Part shown: piece by piece, positions 44,467 through 53,692 of the stretch | Numbering within the stretch: the stretch's first letter is position 1 | How the letters are laid out: the number at the start of each line of letters is the position of its first letter | Assembly (NCBI RefSeq): GCF_033042135.1 | Contig: NZ_WBXM01000005.1 | Coordinates: 62,001 to 126,000, forward strand | Reading direction: 5' to 3' | Source: Haloechinothrix sp033042135 | GTDB lineage: Bacteria > Actinomycetota > Actinomycetes > Mycobacteriales > Pseudonocardiaceae | DNA: 64,000 bases | The notes under the pieces: generated by a model | The model's database searches: none | What the model was told of the DNA's origin: nothing | What the model saw: the letters and a program-made list of their open reading frames with translations, nothing else | Made by a program: the position numbers and the translations under genes

Positions 44467-44515
44467 GCTGAACGTGACGCTCCGCGCCGTAGCGGGAACG
44501 AATGTCGCGTTCAGC
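44467..44515. terminator. Imperfect inverted repeat after moaA
   Basis: GCTGAACGTGAC (44467-44478) pairs with GTCGCGTTCAGC (44504-44515), 12 pairs with one G-T, across a 25-base loop. It lies between the moaA stop and the end of the minus-strand tRNA gene and is a likely bidirectional terminator or a small repeated intergenic element. Confidence 0.5.
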
Positions 44516-44529
44516 TCACCTGGAATCGG

Positions 44530-44601
44530 TGGGCGCAGCTGGGTTCGAACCAGCGACCCCTTGCTTGTAAGGCAAGTGCTCTTCCGCTGAGCTATGCGCC
44601 C
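44530..44601 (-). tRNA. tRNA-Val (anticodon TAC)
   Basis: This is a 72-nt cloverleaf on the minus strand. The 7-bp acceptor stem is GGGCGCA/TGCGCCC, the D arm contains AGCTCAGC, the anticodon stem-loop is CTTGC-CTTACAA-GCAAG with anticodon TAC, and the T arm carries GTTCGAAC. The 3' CCA is not encoded. It marks the boundary between the accessory block and the ahpE-aceE-fas region. Confidence 0.95.
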
Positions 44602-44637
44602 GGAGGGTGCCCCGAGGTCCCGGGACACCCTAGCTTG

Positions 44638-45102
44638 TCACGCCACGAGGTCCGCGACGGCCTTCTTCCAGGCCTGTTGGTCGCGGGGCTCACCGGGCTC
44701 GTTGGCCTCGGCGTACCGAACGACGCCCTCGGTGTCGATCAGGAACGTGCCGCGCGTGGCCAGCCCGGCTTTCTCGTTGAACACACCGTAGGTCGTGGCC
44801 ACCTCGCCATGCGGCCAGAAGTCCGACAGCAGCGGGAACTGGTAACCCTGCTGCTCGGCCCAGGCCTTGAGCGAGAACGGCGTGTCCACCGACACGCCGA
44901 TGACCTGTACACCCTTGCCGTCGTAGTCGGCGAACTCGTCCCGCAGCTGGCAGAGCTCGCTCTGGCAGATGCCGCTGAACGCGAACGGGTAGAACACCAG
45001 CAGTACCGGCTTGTCACCGCGGAAGTCCGACAGCGTCACCGGCTGCTTGTTGTAGTCGTTGAGCGTGAAGTCCGGGGCTTGCGAGCCAACCTCGACCGCC
45101 AT
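44638..45102 (-). CDS. ahpE: Peroxiredoxin, AhpE type (1-Cys)
   Basis: This is a 154-residue thioredoxin-fold peroxidase that reduces hydroperoxides and peroxynitrite. The peroxidatic Cys46 lies in FYPFAFSGICQSEL, matching mycobacterial AhpE (Rv2238c). A second cysteine (C51) follows five residues later; whether it resolves the sulfenic acid is unknown. Its position upstream of a DUF3052 gene and aceE is the same as in mycobacteria. Start at ATG 45102. Confidence 0.94.
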   Translation of the reverse strand: MAVEVGSQAPDFTLNDYNKQPVTLSDFRGDKPVLLVFYPFAFSGICQSELCQLRDEFADYDGKGVQVIGVSVDTPFSLKAWAEQQGYQFPLLSDFWPHGEVATTYGVFNEKAGLATRGTFLIDTEGVVRYAEANEPGEPRDQQAWKKAVADLVA

Positions 45103-45273
45103 TCAAGCTTCCTCTCGCTCGCTGGGTTCCATCGACCCCTCCGTCCCCGCACCACCCCGGTGTCACCGGGCTTCGCACGGTACGGGTGACTGAGCGGGGC
45201 CTGCCATCCACAGCCTATCGGCCCTCGCGCCGCATGCCGACGACAGCCCACGGTGCCAGGCGCCCCGGTGCCG

Positions 45274-45699
45274 TCAGCGCCGTGACTGTCGCGGCGGAAC
45301 CAGCCGCACCCCAGTCCATTCCTGGTCGAGGCTGACATTGGACGTTTGCGACAGCCCGACTGTGGGCACCGCCTCGGCGATCTCGGCGGGTTCGACGTGC
45401 CCCGGCTGGCCGGTCTTCGGGGTGAGTACCCAGATCACGCCGGTCTCGTCCAGCGGGGCCCGCGCGTCGACGAGCGCGTCGCCGAGGTCGCCGTCCCCGT
45501 CGCGCCACCACAGCAGCACGACATCGATGACCTCGTCGGCGCTCTCGTCGAGGAGTTCGCCATCGATACGCTGCTCGATGGCTGCACGTACTTCCTCGCT
45601 GACATCCGAGTCCCATCCCAGTTCCTGGACCACCATGTTCGGTTCGATACCGAGCCTGTCGGCGACGTTGTTCTTGTCAACGTCTCCCGCGGCGACCAC
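45274..45699 (-). CDS. DUF3052 protein
   Basis: This is a 141-residue conserved actinobacterial protein (Rv2239c-like). Features are KNNVADRLGIEPNMVVQELGWD at the N-terminus, an acidic helix (EQRIDGELLDESADEVIDVV), then VLLWWRDGDGDLGDALVDA and WVLTPKTGQPGHVEP. The function is unknown. It begins with GTG and is divergent from aceE across about 310 bp, an arrangement kept in mycobacteria. Confidence 0.88.
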   Translation of the reverse strand: MVAAGDVDKNNVADRLGIEPNMVVQELGWDSDVSEEVRAAIEQRIDGELLDESADEVIDVVLLWWRDGDGDLGDALVDARAPLDETGVIWVLTPKTGQPGHVEPAEIAEAVPTVGLSQTSNVSLDQEWTGVRLVPPRQSRR

Positions 45700-46008
45700 G
45701 AGCGTTAATCCTCCATCTTCCTGTGCGGCAGTAACCTACCGCAGTTGCCATGTCATCCACGTTCAGCGAACACCCGCAAGGCGCGACGCGCAACCACCAA
45801 CACCGCATATCGGGGAAATCAGTGGTCATCTGAGCGCACCGAGTGACGACGCGAACCGCGACTCCGAGGCCGTTTCGATCCACTCATATTACTCCGCGGT
45901 AGATGCCTATTTCGGGCGCCACCGCCCCTGGAGGCATGTAACGATGGCAGGGATACGCGTGCGCGAATACCGCAACGGGTTCCCATACGCGCGCTGTAAC
46001 GCGAGACA
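45700..46008. other. Divergent region between the DUF3052 gene and aceE
   Basis: About 309 bp that must hold promoters for both genes. I see no clear operator palindrome, riboswitch or small gene. The aceE leader just before 46009 is relatively poor in ribosome-binding sequence, which bears on the start choice noted for aceE. Confidence 0.4.
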
Positions 46009-48870
46009 ATGAGGAAGACCACACCATCACAGTTCAGGCTAGGAGACCCCTTGCCCCAGCAGAATACGCACGGTCAAGGCCCTACCGGCCCCGAGACGAC
46101 CCGCCAGCGCCCGCCGGAACGCGTCCGCGTGATCCGGGACGGAATGGCCGCACACCTGCCCGACATCGACCCGGAGGAGACCTCCGAGTGGCTCGACTCC
46201 TTCGACGCCGCGCTGGCGCACGGCGGGCAGCAGCGCGCGCGGTTCTTGATGCTGCGCCTGCTCGAACGGGCACGGGAGCGCAATGTCGGCGTGCCGCCGC
46301 TGACAGCGACCGACTACGTCAACACCATCCCGACCGAGAACGAGCCGTGGTTCCCCGGCGACGAGGAGGTCGAGCGCCGCTACCGCGCGTTCATCCGGTG
46401 GAACGCGGCGGTCATGGTGCATCGCGCGCAGCGCCCGGGTGTCGAGGTCGGTGGGCACATCTCGACCTACGCCTCCTCCGCGGCCCTCTACGAGGTGGGC
46501 TTCAACCACTTCTTCCGCGGTAAGGACCACTCCGGGGGCGGGGACCAGATCTTCATCCAGGGCCACGCCTCCCCCGGTATCTATGCACGTGCCTACCTGG
46601 AAGGCCGGTTGACGGCCAACCAGCTGGACGGCTTCCGGCAGGAGTACTCGCACGCCGGCCCCGGCGGCGGGTTGCCCTCGTATCCCCACCCGAGGTTGAT
46701 GCCGGACTTCTGGGAATACCCGACGGTGTCCATGGGGCTCGGCCCGATGAACGCGATCTACCAGGCCCGTTTCAACCGCTACCTCGCCTCTCGCGGCATC
46801 AAGGACACCAGCGACCAGCATGTCTGGTGCTTCCTCGGGGACGGCGAGATGGACGAGCCCGAGTCACGGGGCCTGATCCACATCGCCTCCGGCGAGGGGT
46901 TGGACAACCTGACCTTCGTCATCAACTGCAACCTCCAGCGGCTGGACGGACCGGTACGCGGCAACGGGAAGATCATCCAAGAGCTGGAGGCGTACTTCCG
47001 TGGTGCGGGCTGGAACGTCATCAAGGTGATCTGGGGCCGCGAGTGGGACGCGCTGCTGCACGCCGACCGGGACGGCGCCCTGGTCAACCTGATGAACACT
47101 ACGCCGGACGGGGACTTCCAGACGTACAAGGCCAACGACGGCGCCTACGTCAGGGAGCACTTCTTCGGACGTGACCCGCGTACCAAGGAGCTGGTCAAGG
47201 ACCTATCCGACGCCGACATCTGGAACCTCAAGCGCGGCGGGCACGACTACCGCAAGGTCTACGCCGCCTACAAGGCCGCGTTGGAGCACCACGGCCAACC
47301 CACGGTGATCCTGGCGCACACCATCAAGGGATACGGCCTCGGCGCCTCCTTCGAGGGCCGCAACGCGGCGCACCAGATGAAGAAGCTGACCCTCGACGAC
47401 CTCAAGCTGTTCCGGAACGCCCAGCGCATCCCGATCAGCGACGAGGAGCTCGAGCGGAACCCGAAACTGCCCCCGTACTACCACCCCGGCGAGGACTCCG
47501 CCGAGATCGAGTACATGGTCGGCAGGCGACGCACGCTCGGCGGTTTCCTGCCCGAGCGGCGAAGCAAGGCCAAGCCGCTCGTGCTACCCGGCGACCGGCT
47601 CTACGAATCGCTGCGCAAGGGCTCTGGCAAGCAGGAAGTCGCCACCACCATGGCGTTCGTGCGGCTGGTGCGCGAGCTCGCCAAGGACGACGAGCTCGGG
47701 CACCGCGTCGTACCGATCATCCCCGATGAGGCGCGGACCTTCGGGCTCGACTCGATGTTCCCGACCGCGCAGATCTACAACCCACAGGGCCAGATCTACA
47801 CCTCGGTGGACGCCCAGCTCATGCTCGCCTACAAGGAGAGCGAGCGGGGTCAGCTGTTGCACGAGGGCATCAACGAGGCAGGCTCGGTCGCCTCGCTCAC
47901 CGCGATCGGCACCTCGTACGCCACGCACGGCGAGCCGATGATCCCGATCTACATCTTCTACTCGATGTTCGGGTTCCAGCGGACCGGCGACAGCTTCTAC
48001 GCCGCCGCTGACCAGATGACCCGCGGGTTCGTCCTCGGCGCTACGGCGGGCAGGACCACCCTCACCGGCGAGGGGCTGCAGCACGCCGACGGTCACTCGC
48101 ACCTGCTCGCGGCGACCAACCCGGCCGTGGTCAGCTACGACCCGGCGTGGTCGTTCGAGATCGCGCACATCGTGCGGGATGGGCTGCGCCGCATGTACGG
48201 CGAGACGGGCCCGGACGGCAACGGCGAGAACGTCATGTACTACCTGACGGTGTACAACCAGCCGTACCAGCAACCGCCCGAGCCGGAGAACCTCGACATC
48301 GATGGGCTGCTCCGCGGGTTGTACCGGTACGCCGAGGGCGAGCCCACCGGTGGGCCGAGGGCGCAGATCCTCGTATCCGGTGTCACCATGCCGGACGCGC
48401 TGCGCGCGCAGCGGCTCCTGGCTACCGAGTGGGGTGTGGCCGCCGACGTGTGGTCGGCGACATCCTGGTCCGAGCTGCGCAGGGAAGCCATCGAGGTCGA
48501 CAGGGACAACCTGCTGCACACCGACGACGAGCCGCGGGTGCCGTACGTGACCCGCGCGCTGTCGCAGGCCGAGGGGCCTGTGGTGGCGGTATCCGACTGG
48601 ATGCGCGCCGTCCCCGACCTGATCCGCCCGTGGGTGCCGGGAGACATGTACACGCTCGGCACGGACGGGTTCGGGTTCTCCGACACGCGCCCGGCTGCCC
48701 GTCGGTACTTCCTCGTCGACGCCGAATCGATCGTGGTCGCCACGCTGGCTTCGCTGGCCCGCAGGGGTGAGGTCGCCCAACGCACCGTGGTCGAGGCGGC
48801 GCGGCACTACCGGATCGACGACGTGTTCGCCGCGGCCCCCGAGGAGGCCGACACCGCCGAACCGGGCTGA
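46009..48870 (+). CDS. aceE: Pyruvate dehydrogenase E1 component, homodimeric type
   Basis: This thiamine-diphosphate enzyme decarboxylates pyruvate and acetylates the lipoyl arm of E2. The product is up to 953 residues, the length of the single-chain E1 of actinobacteria and gamma-proteobacteria. It has the ThDP motif FLGDGEMDEPESRG with NCNLQRLDGPVRGN, HGEPMIPIYIFYSMFGFQR, and the conserved EGLQHADGHS. Two starts are plausible: ATG 46009 (weak site) or TTG 46051, preceded by AGGAGACC. E2 and E3 for it are at 19.8-23.2 kb. It is followed by a strong terminator. Confidence 0.95.
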   Translation: MRKTTPSQFRLGDPLPQQNTHGQGPTGPETTRQRPPERVRVIRDGMAAHLPDIDPEETSEWLDSFDAALAHGGQQRARFLMLRLLERARERNVGVPPLTATDYVNTIPTENEPWFPGDEEVERRYRAFIRWNAAVMVHRAQRPGVEVGGHISTYASSAALYEVGFNHFFRGKDHSGGGDQIFIQGHASPGIYARAYLEGRLTANQLDGFRQEYSHAGPGGGLPSYPHPRLMPDFWEYPTVSMGLGPMNAIYQARFNRYLASRGIKDTSDQHVWCFLGDGEMDEPESRGLIHIASGEGLDNLTFVINCNLQRLDGPVRGNGKIIQELEAYFRGAGWNVIKVIWGREWDALLHADRDGALVNLMNTTPDGDFQTYKANDGAYVREHFFGRDPRTKELVKDLSDADIWNLKRGGHDYRKVYAAYKAALEHHGQPTVILAHTIKGYGLGASFEGRNAAHQMKKLTLDDLKLFRNAQRIPISDEELERNPKLPPYYHPGEDSAEIEYMVGRRRTLGGFLPERRSKAKPLVLPGDRLYESLRKGSGKQEVATTMAFVRLVRELAKDDELGHRVVPIIPDEARTFGLDSMFPTAQIYNPQGQIYTSVDAQLMLAYKESERGQLLHEGINEAGSVASLTAIGTSYATHGEPMIPIYIFYSMFGFQRTGDSFYAAADQMTRGFVLGATAGRTTLTGEGLQHADGHSHLLAATNPAVVSYDPAWSFEIAHIVRDGLRRMYGETGPDGNGENVMYYLTVYNQPYQQPPEPENLDIDGLLRGLYRYAEGEPTGGPRAQILVSGVTMPDALRAQRLLATEWGVAADVWSATSWSELRREAIEVDRDNLLHTDDEPRVPYVTRALSQAEGPVVAVSDWMRAVPDLIRPWVPGDMYTLGTDGFGFSDTRPAARRYFLVDAESIVVATLASLARRGEVAQRTVVEAARHYRIDDVFAAAPEEADTAEPG

Positions 48871-48914
48871 CATCGGGCGACACGGCGACGCTGGCGACAG
48901 GACGACCAAGCGCG

Positions 48915-48946
48915 ACTGCCCCCGGGGCGAACGCCCCGGGGGCAGT
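48915..48946. terminator. Bidirectional terminator after aceE
   Basis: ACTGCCCCCGGGGC (48915-48928) is exactly complementary to GCCCCGGGGGCAGT (48933-48946) with loop GAAC. It lies between the convergent ends of aceE and the membrane protein gene. Confidence 0.85.
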
Positions 48947-48964
48947 CCTTGCCGGTCGTGCCGG

Positions 48965-49717
48965 TTACTGCTGGGTGCCGTGCGGCGGTGTCGGCGGCTC
49001 CTGCGAGCCGGGGCCACCCACCTGCCCTGAGCGGGTCCCTGACTGCTGGTTGCCCGAGCCGAGCTGGCTCTGCAGGCTGTCCAGCCATACCGCCCACCGC
49101 TCCTGCGCCGGCTTGATCAGGCCACCGCCGAACCCGACGACGATGACGCCGCCGATGGTGGCCAGTACGGCGATCAGCACCGGGGTGGTCACCGTGGTCG
49201 CGATCTGGACCTGGTTGAGCGCCGCGATAACACCGAGCGCCACGATCAACCAGTAGGTCGCGAAGCTCAGCACGCCACCGATGGGGCGGCCTGCCAGTGC
49301 CGAGCTGATCACGTCACGCACCATCCGGGCGATGGCCGCCGCCACGATAACCAGCACGATCGCGACCACCACGCGCGGCAGGAACGCGATGACTTCATCG
49401 AGCAGCTCGCTCACGGGGTTGGTCGGCCCGAACGCACCGAAAGCCAACTGCAATGCGATCAACAGGATGAAGAAGTACGCGATCTTCGCGACCAGCGCGC
49501 TCGCGTCGATATTGGCCTGGTTGAGCACGCCTGACAGACCGGTTCGTTCCACCAGGCTGGGGAAGCCGAGCTTGTCGAGCAGCATGCTCAACGCTTTCGC
49601 CACACCCTTCGCGATCAACCAGCCGATCAGCAGGATGATCAGGAAGAAAACGAGCTTGGGTACGAACGTGGTGATCAGGCTCCACGCTTCACCCAGCCCG
49701 TCTCTGAGCTGGTCCAT
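48965..49717 (-). CDS. Mechanosensitive-channel-like membrane protein (conserved TM helix family)
   Basis: This is a 250-residue protein with five membrane helices in the pattern of the conserved-TM-helix (MscS-related, CmpX-like) family: LVFFLIILLIGWLIAKGVAKALSMLLDKLG, FILLIALQLAFGAFG, LPRVVVAIVLVIVAAAIARMV and VLIAVLATIGGVIVVGFGGGL. The beta domain of true MscS is missing; a Gln/Gly/Pro-rich tail ends the protein. It probably acts in osmotic or envelope stress, but gating is unproven. The ATG at 49717 follows GGAGGAA. Confidence 0.82.
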   Translation of the reverse strand: MDQLRDGLGEAWSLITTFVPKLVFFLIILLIGWLIAKGVAKALSMLLDKLGFPSLVERTGLSGVLNQANIDASALVAKIAYFFILLIALQLAFGAFGPTNPVSELLDEVIAFLPRVVVAIVLVIVAAAIARMVRDVISSALAGRPIGGVLSFATYWLIVALGVIAALNQVQIATTVTTPVLIAVLATIGGVIVVGFGGGLIKPAQERWAVWLDSLQSQLGSGNQQSGTRSGQVGGPGSQEPPTPPHGTQQ

Positions 49718-49792
49718 TACAGTGTTCCTCCTTGCTCCCGGCGCCGATGAGGGTGATGGACGACCCGGCCGTCAGCCCCGTACGCGGCTGGT

Positions 49793-49840
49793 GACCGCCG
49801 GATCAGGACACCCGGAGGGTGTCCTTCGTCACAAGCGGTC
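49793..49840. promoter_or_regulatory. Two-tier hairpin upstream of the membrane gene and fasR
   Basis: AGGACACCC (49805-49813) pairs exactly with GGGTGTCCT (49817-49825) around GGA. Outside it GACCGC (49793-49798) pairs with GCGGTC (49835-49840). It lies in the 289-bp divergent region between the two genes. It may be a bidirectional transcription block or an operator. Confidence 0.4.
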
Positions 49841-50006
49841 CATCACCCGGCGTCGCTTTCGTTCACTGTTCGTTCACTGCCTGTGGTGAGGCGATCTTTC
49901 GCCAGCGAAGGGAGGTCAGCAACTCGACACGGGGACCCCGACGGGTGATTTCCCCTGATCGAGCGCATGCGAACGGTTCGATGGCAAGCATGGGATTGTT
50001 AGCACC

Positions 50007-51275
50007 ATGAGCGGACATCGCGCGGAGCGCACCGGGCAGCAGCGGACCGACCTCTCGGCCGCCACGGTGCGGAACCTGGAACGCGCCTCCGGTGAGCTCG
50101 CCGCCAAGAGCGTCGCGGCGATGGAAGAGCAGCTGCCCTGGTTCTCCCGGATGCCTGCCGACCAGCGCGCCAGCGTCCTGCTCATCACACAGACCGGTGT
50201 GGCGGGGTTCATCGACTGGCTCCGCGATCCCGAGGGGGCGCTGAAGCTGACCACCGAAGCCTTCCGGGAAGCGCCGAGGGAGCTGTCACGATGGATCAAC
50301 CTGCGCCATACCGTCCACCTGATCCGGATCGCGACGGAGGTCTTCGAGGAGCAACTACCCGAGTTCGCCGCCGACGAGACCGAGCGCACCGTCCTCACCG
50401 AAGGCATCCTCCGCTACGGCAGGGAGATCGCCTTCACCGCCGCCACCACCTACGCTGCCGCGGCGGAGAGCCGCGGAGCCTGGGACGCCCGATTGGAAGC
50501 CCTGGTCGTCGACGGCATCGTCCGGGGTGACGCAGAAGAATCGCTGCTCTCCCGCGCCTCGGCGCTCGGCTGGGATCCCGACGCCGCGGCCACAGTGATC
50601 GTGGGTCACGCCCCTTCCGAGGATCCGCCGACCGTGGTCTCGGCGGTACGGGGCAAGGCATCCCGGCTGGAGCGGCCGGTACTGCTCGGCGTCCAGGGAT
50701 CCCGACTGGTCGTCATCCTCGGTGGGGCGACCGAAGGCACCGTGGCCGAACGGCAGGGCAACGAGCGCCGGGACACCAGGGAAGCCAGGGACATCAGGGA
50801 CGCGGGCGAGGCACTGCCACGCATCGCGGAGGCCTTCGGCGACGGCGCGGTCGTCGCCGGCCCGACGGTGCCGAGCCTTACCGAGGCCTACATCAGCGCA
50901 ACCGAGGCGCTGTCCGGACTGCGCGCGGTCGCGGGCTGGCCGTCGGCACCCCGGCCGGTACGTGCGGGAGACCTGCTACCCGAGCGGGCGCTGGCAGGCG
51001 ATGCCGAAGCCGAGCGGCAGCTGGTGGAGACCATCGTCGACCCGCTGGAGGGTTCCGGCACCGGCCTTGTGGAGACACTGACCACCTATCTGGAGGTGGG
51101 CGGGGTGCTCGAGATGTGCGCACGCACCTTGTACGTCCACCCCAACACGGTGCGCTACCGCCTCAAGCGTGTCGCCGAGCTGACCGGGCGGGACGCCTCG
51201 AACTCTCGCGACGCGCTCGTGCTGCGGATCGCCCTGATCGTGGGGCGGCTCGCACGGGCACGAGGGCTGATGTGA
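50007..51275 (+). CDS. fasR: PucR-type transcriptional regulator of fatty acid synthesis (FasR/MabR)
   Basis: This is a 422-residue regulator directly upstream of the fatty acid operon. The C-terminal PucR-type helix-turn-helix reads LEMCARTLYVHPNTVRYRLKRVAELTG (about residues 371-397). A GGDEF-like/central segment and an N-terminal sensing region precede it. The same gene sits here in Streptomyces (FasR) and mycobacteria (MabR, Rv2242), where it activates or controls fab genes and senses long-chain acyl-CoA. The gap to fabD is 95 bp. I found no convincing operator by eye. Confidence 0.93.
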   Translation: MSGHRAERTGQQRTDLSAATVRNLERASGELAAKSVAAMEEQLPWFSRMPADQRASVLLITQTGVAGFIDWLRDPEGALKLTTEAFREAPRELSRWINLRHTVHLIRIATEVFEEQLPEFAADETERTVLTEGILRYGREIAFTAATTYAAAAESRGAWDARLEALVVDGIVRGDAEESLLSRASALGWDPDAAATVIVGHAPSEDPPTVVSAVRGKASRLERPVLLGVQGSRLVVILGGATEGTVAERQGNERRDTREARDIRDAGEALPRIAEAFGDGAVVAGPTVPSLTEAYISATEALSGLRAVAGWPSAPRPVRAGDLLPERALAGDAEAERQLVETIVDPLEGSGTGLVETLTTYLEVGGVLEMCARTLYVHPNTVRYRLKRVAELTGRDASNSRDALVLRIALIVGRLARARGLM

Positions 51276-51370
51276 GTCCATTGGCGGCAGCCTCCAAAAA
51301 TGACCCGGGTACTTCGTAGGTGCCAGCATCCCTATGACCGTGAGGCACCGTGTTTGCTGAAGGAGTGACA

Positions 51371-52333
51371 GTGACCGCCGATCGAACCGCCGTACTCGCG
51401 CCAGGACAAGGTTCGCAGACCCCCGGAATGCTCACCCCGTGGGTGACCGACGACGGCACAGCGGGCAGCGACGCTGCCGCCGAGGCACGGGCGAGACTGC
51501 GGGACTGGTCGGAGCGTGCGGGCCTTGACCTGCTGCACCTCGGCACCGAGGCCGACGCCGCGCAGATCCAGGACACGGCGATCACCCAACCGTTGATCGT
51601 GGCGGCCTCGCTGCTGTCAGCTCGCGAGCTGGAACGGCACGGCGCGCTGCCCTCGGACGGCCCGGTGGCTGGCCACTCGGTCGGCGAGCTGGCCGCGGCC
51701 GCGCTCGCAGGCGTGCTCGACGACGGCGAGGCGGTGGCGCTGGCCGCCGTACGGGGCGCCGAGATGGCCAAGGCTTGCGCGCTCGAACCCACCGGCATGG
51801 CGGCGGTGATGCTGGGTGAACCGGAGGAAGTGGTCGGCTGGCTGGAAAGCAACGGACTTTCCGCGGCCAACCGGAACGGGGCAGGGCAGATCGTGGCCTC
51901 CGGTTCGGCGGAGGCTATCGAGCGGATCGTGGCGGAGCCGCTGGCCGGGACCAAGGTCCGTGAGCTGAAGGTGGCGGGCGCGTTCCACACCTCGTACATG
52001 GCCCCAGCACGCGACGCGCTCGCCGAGCACGCGGCCGGGATCCGACCGGCGGACCCGACGAGGCCGCTGCTGTCGAACACCGACGGCGCTGTCGTCGACT
52101 CCGGTGCCGAGTACCTGGAACGCCTTATCCGGCAGGTGACCAGCCCGGTGCGCTGGGATCTGACCATGGACACCCTGGCAGAGCTCGGGGTCGCCGGCAC
52201 GGTCGAGCTCGTGCCCGCAGGAACGTTGACCGGACTGGTCAAACGTCAACTGAAAGGCACGGTGACCAGTACAGTGGCGGTGAATACACCGGCCGATATC
52301 GCGACGGTGCCCGCCAAGGCTCACGAGGTGTGA
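51371..52333 (+). CDS. fabD: Malonyl-CoA:ACP transacylase
   Basis: FabD loads malonate onto acyl carrier protein. The 320-residue product starts at the GTG 51371 after GAAGGAG, giving VTADRTAVLAPGQGSQTPGM. The active-site Ser lies in GHSVGEL, with the conserved Arg/His region KVAGAFHTSYMAPA. A GTG at 51350 is possible but lacks a site. Its stop overlaps fabH by four bases. Confidence 0.95.
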   Translation: MTADRTAVLAPGQGSQTPGMLTPWVTDDGTAGSDAAAEARARLRDWSERAGLDLLHLGTEADAAQIQDTAITQPLIVAASLLSARELERHGALPSDGPVAGHSVGELAAAALAGVLDDGEAVALAAVRGAEMAKACALEPTGMAAVMLGEPEEVVGWLESNGLSAANRNGAGQIVASGSAEAIERIVAEPLAGTKVRELKVAGAFHTSYMAPARDALAEHAAGIRPADPTRPLLSNTDGAVVDSGAEYLERLIRQVTSPVRWDLTMDTLAELGVAGTVELVPAGTLTGLVKRQLKGTVTSTVAVNTPADIATVPAKAHEV

Positions 52334-53310
52334 CGGTGACTGCCCTGAAACAGCTTTCCGGTGCCCCGGCGACCCGCATTCTCGGCGTCGGCAGCACCCA
52401 GCCCGACACGGTGGTCACCAACGACGACCTCGCGTCGAGGATGGATACCAACGACCAGTGGATCAGGGAACGGGTCGGCATCGTCGAGCGGCGTTTCGCG
52501 GGGCCGGAGGTGAGTCTGGTCGACATGGCCGTGGAGGCGGGCACGCGCGCGCTGGCCGACGCGGGCCTGACAGCCGCCGAGGTCGACACCGTGATCGTGC
52601 CCAACTGCACCATGCCCGCCCCCATTCCGAACGCGGCCGCGCAGGTCGCCGACCGGATCGGGATCCAAGCTGCGGGCGCCTTCGACCTCAACGCTGCCTG
52701 CGCGGGGTTTTGCTACGCGCTCGGGGTGGCCTCTGACCTGATCAAGGCGGGCTCCGCGGGAACCGTGCTCGTCATCGGTTCGGAGAAGCTCACCGACGTG
52801 GTCGACCCGTACGATCGCGCGAACGCGATCATCTTCGCCGACGGCGCCGGAGCGGCCGTGGTGGGTGCCGCCGAGCAGCCGGAGATCGGCCCGGTCAGTT
52901 GGGGCAGCGCAGGCGACCTGGTCGACACCATCTACATGCGCGACCACCGGTACATCTACCAGGAAGGCCAGGCGGTCTTCCGGTGGGCCACCACCAAGAT
53001 CGCCCCGGTGGCCCTGCGCGCCGTCGAGGCGGCAGGCCTGTCGGCCGCCGACGTCGACGCGCTCATCCCCCACCAGGCGAACCTGCGCATCGTGGAAGCC
53101 ATCGGCAAACGGCTGCGCACGCACGGGGCGAGGGAGGACATGGTCGTCGCCGACGACATCGTGTACTCGGGCAACACCTCGTCAGCGTCCATCCCCATGG
53201 CTCTCGACCACATGCGGGTCAAAGGGCAGGTCACCAAGGGGGACGTGGTACTGATCGTCGGCTTCGGCGCGGGTCTCTCCTACGCTGGGCAGGTCATCAT
53301 CGCTCCCTGA
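52330..53310 (+). CDS. fabH: 3-oxoacyl-ACP synthase III
   Basis: FabH starts fatty acid synthesis by condensing acyl-CoA with malonyl-ACP. The 326-residue product has the catalytic triad Cys124 (AACAGFC), His248 (PHQANLR) and Asn282 (SGNTSSAS). In Streptomyces fabH is part of the fabD-fabH-acpP-fabF operon, as here; in M. tuberculosis it is elsewhere. Branched starter units are likely for this group of actinobacteria, but the specificity is not visible. Confidence 0.95.
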   Translation: MTVTALKQLSGAPATRILGVGSTQPDTVVTNDDLASRMDTNDQWIRERVGIVERRFAGPEVSLVDMAVEAGTRALADAGLTAAEVDTVIVPNCTMPAPIPNAAAQVADRIGIQAAGAFDLNAACAGFCYALGVASDLIKAGSAGTVLVIGSEKLTDVVDPYDRANAIIFADGAGAAVVGAAEQPEIGPVSWGSAGDLVDTIYMRDHRYIYQEGQAVFRWATTKIAPVALRAVEAAGLSAADVDALIPHQANLRIVEAIGKRLRTHGAREDMVVADDIVYSGNTSSASIPMALDHMRVKGQVTKGDVVLIVGFGAGLSYAGQVIIAP

Positions 53311-53350
53311 AGGGGAGGGTGTGAGAGGAAGAAAACCGAAAGGATCGAAA

Positions 53351-53596
53351 GTGGCTGACAACCAGGAGATCATCGCGGGGCTTGCGGAGATTATCGAGGA
53401 GGTCGCTGGCGTCGCCCAGGACGACGTCACGGCCGAGAAGTCGTTCGTGGACGACCTCGACATCGACTCGCTGTCCATGGTCGAGATCGCCGTGCAGGCC
53501 GAGGACAAGTTCGGTGTGAAGATCCCGGACGATGAGCTGGCCAACCTGAAGACCGTCAGCGACGCGGTGAACTACGTCCAGGCGAACGCGAAGTAA
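53351..53596 (+). CDS. acpP: Acyl carrier protein
   Basis: This is an 81-residue acidic acyl carrier protein. The phosphopantetheine attachment Ser is in DIDSLSMVEI. The GTG at 53351 (VADNQEI) follows AAAGGA and gives the normal ACP length; the upstream frame adds a basic extension that would be unusual. It is placed between fabH and fabF. Confidence 0.95.
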   Translation: MADNQEIIAGLAEIIEEVAGVAQDDVTAEKSFVDDLDIDSLSMVEIAVQAEDKFGVKIPDDELANLKTVSDAVNYVQANAK

Positions 53597-53692
53597 CCGC
53601 TGACCTACTTCGAGCTCGGGGCCGCCTGAGCGCAACGGAAATCACGGATCGCGAACGCTCCCGGGGAGAGCATTCGTACGGGAAGGACGAGC

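Noticed and set aside
44530..44601. tRNA-Val as an active integration site
   Set aside because: No second copy of the tRNA 3' end and no integrase gene were found in the window; kept only as a weak hypothesis for the block boundary.
51276..51370. A FasR/MabR operator in the fasR-fabD gap
   Set aside because: No clear inverted repeat could be found there by eye; the A-rich CAAAAATG is not enough.
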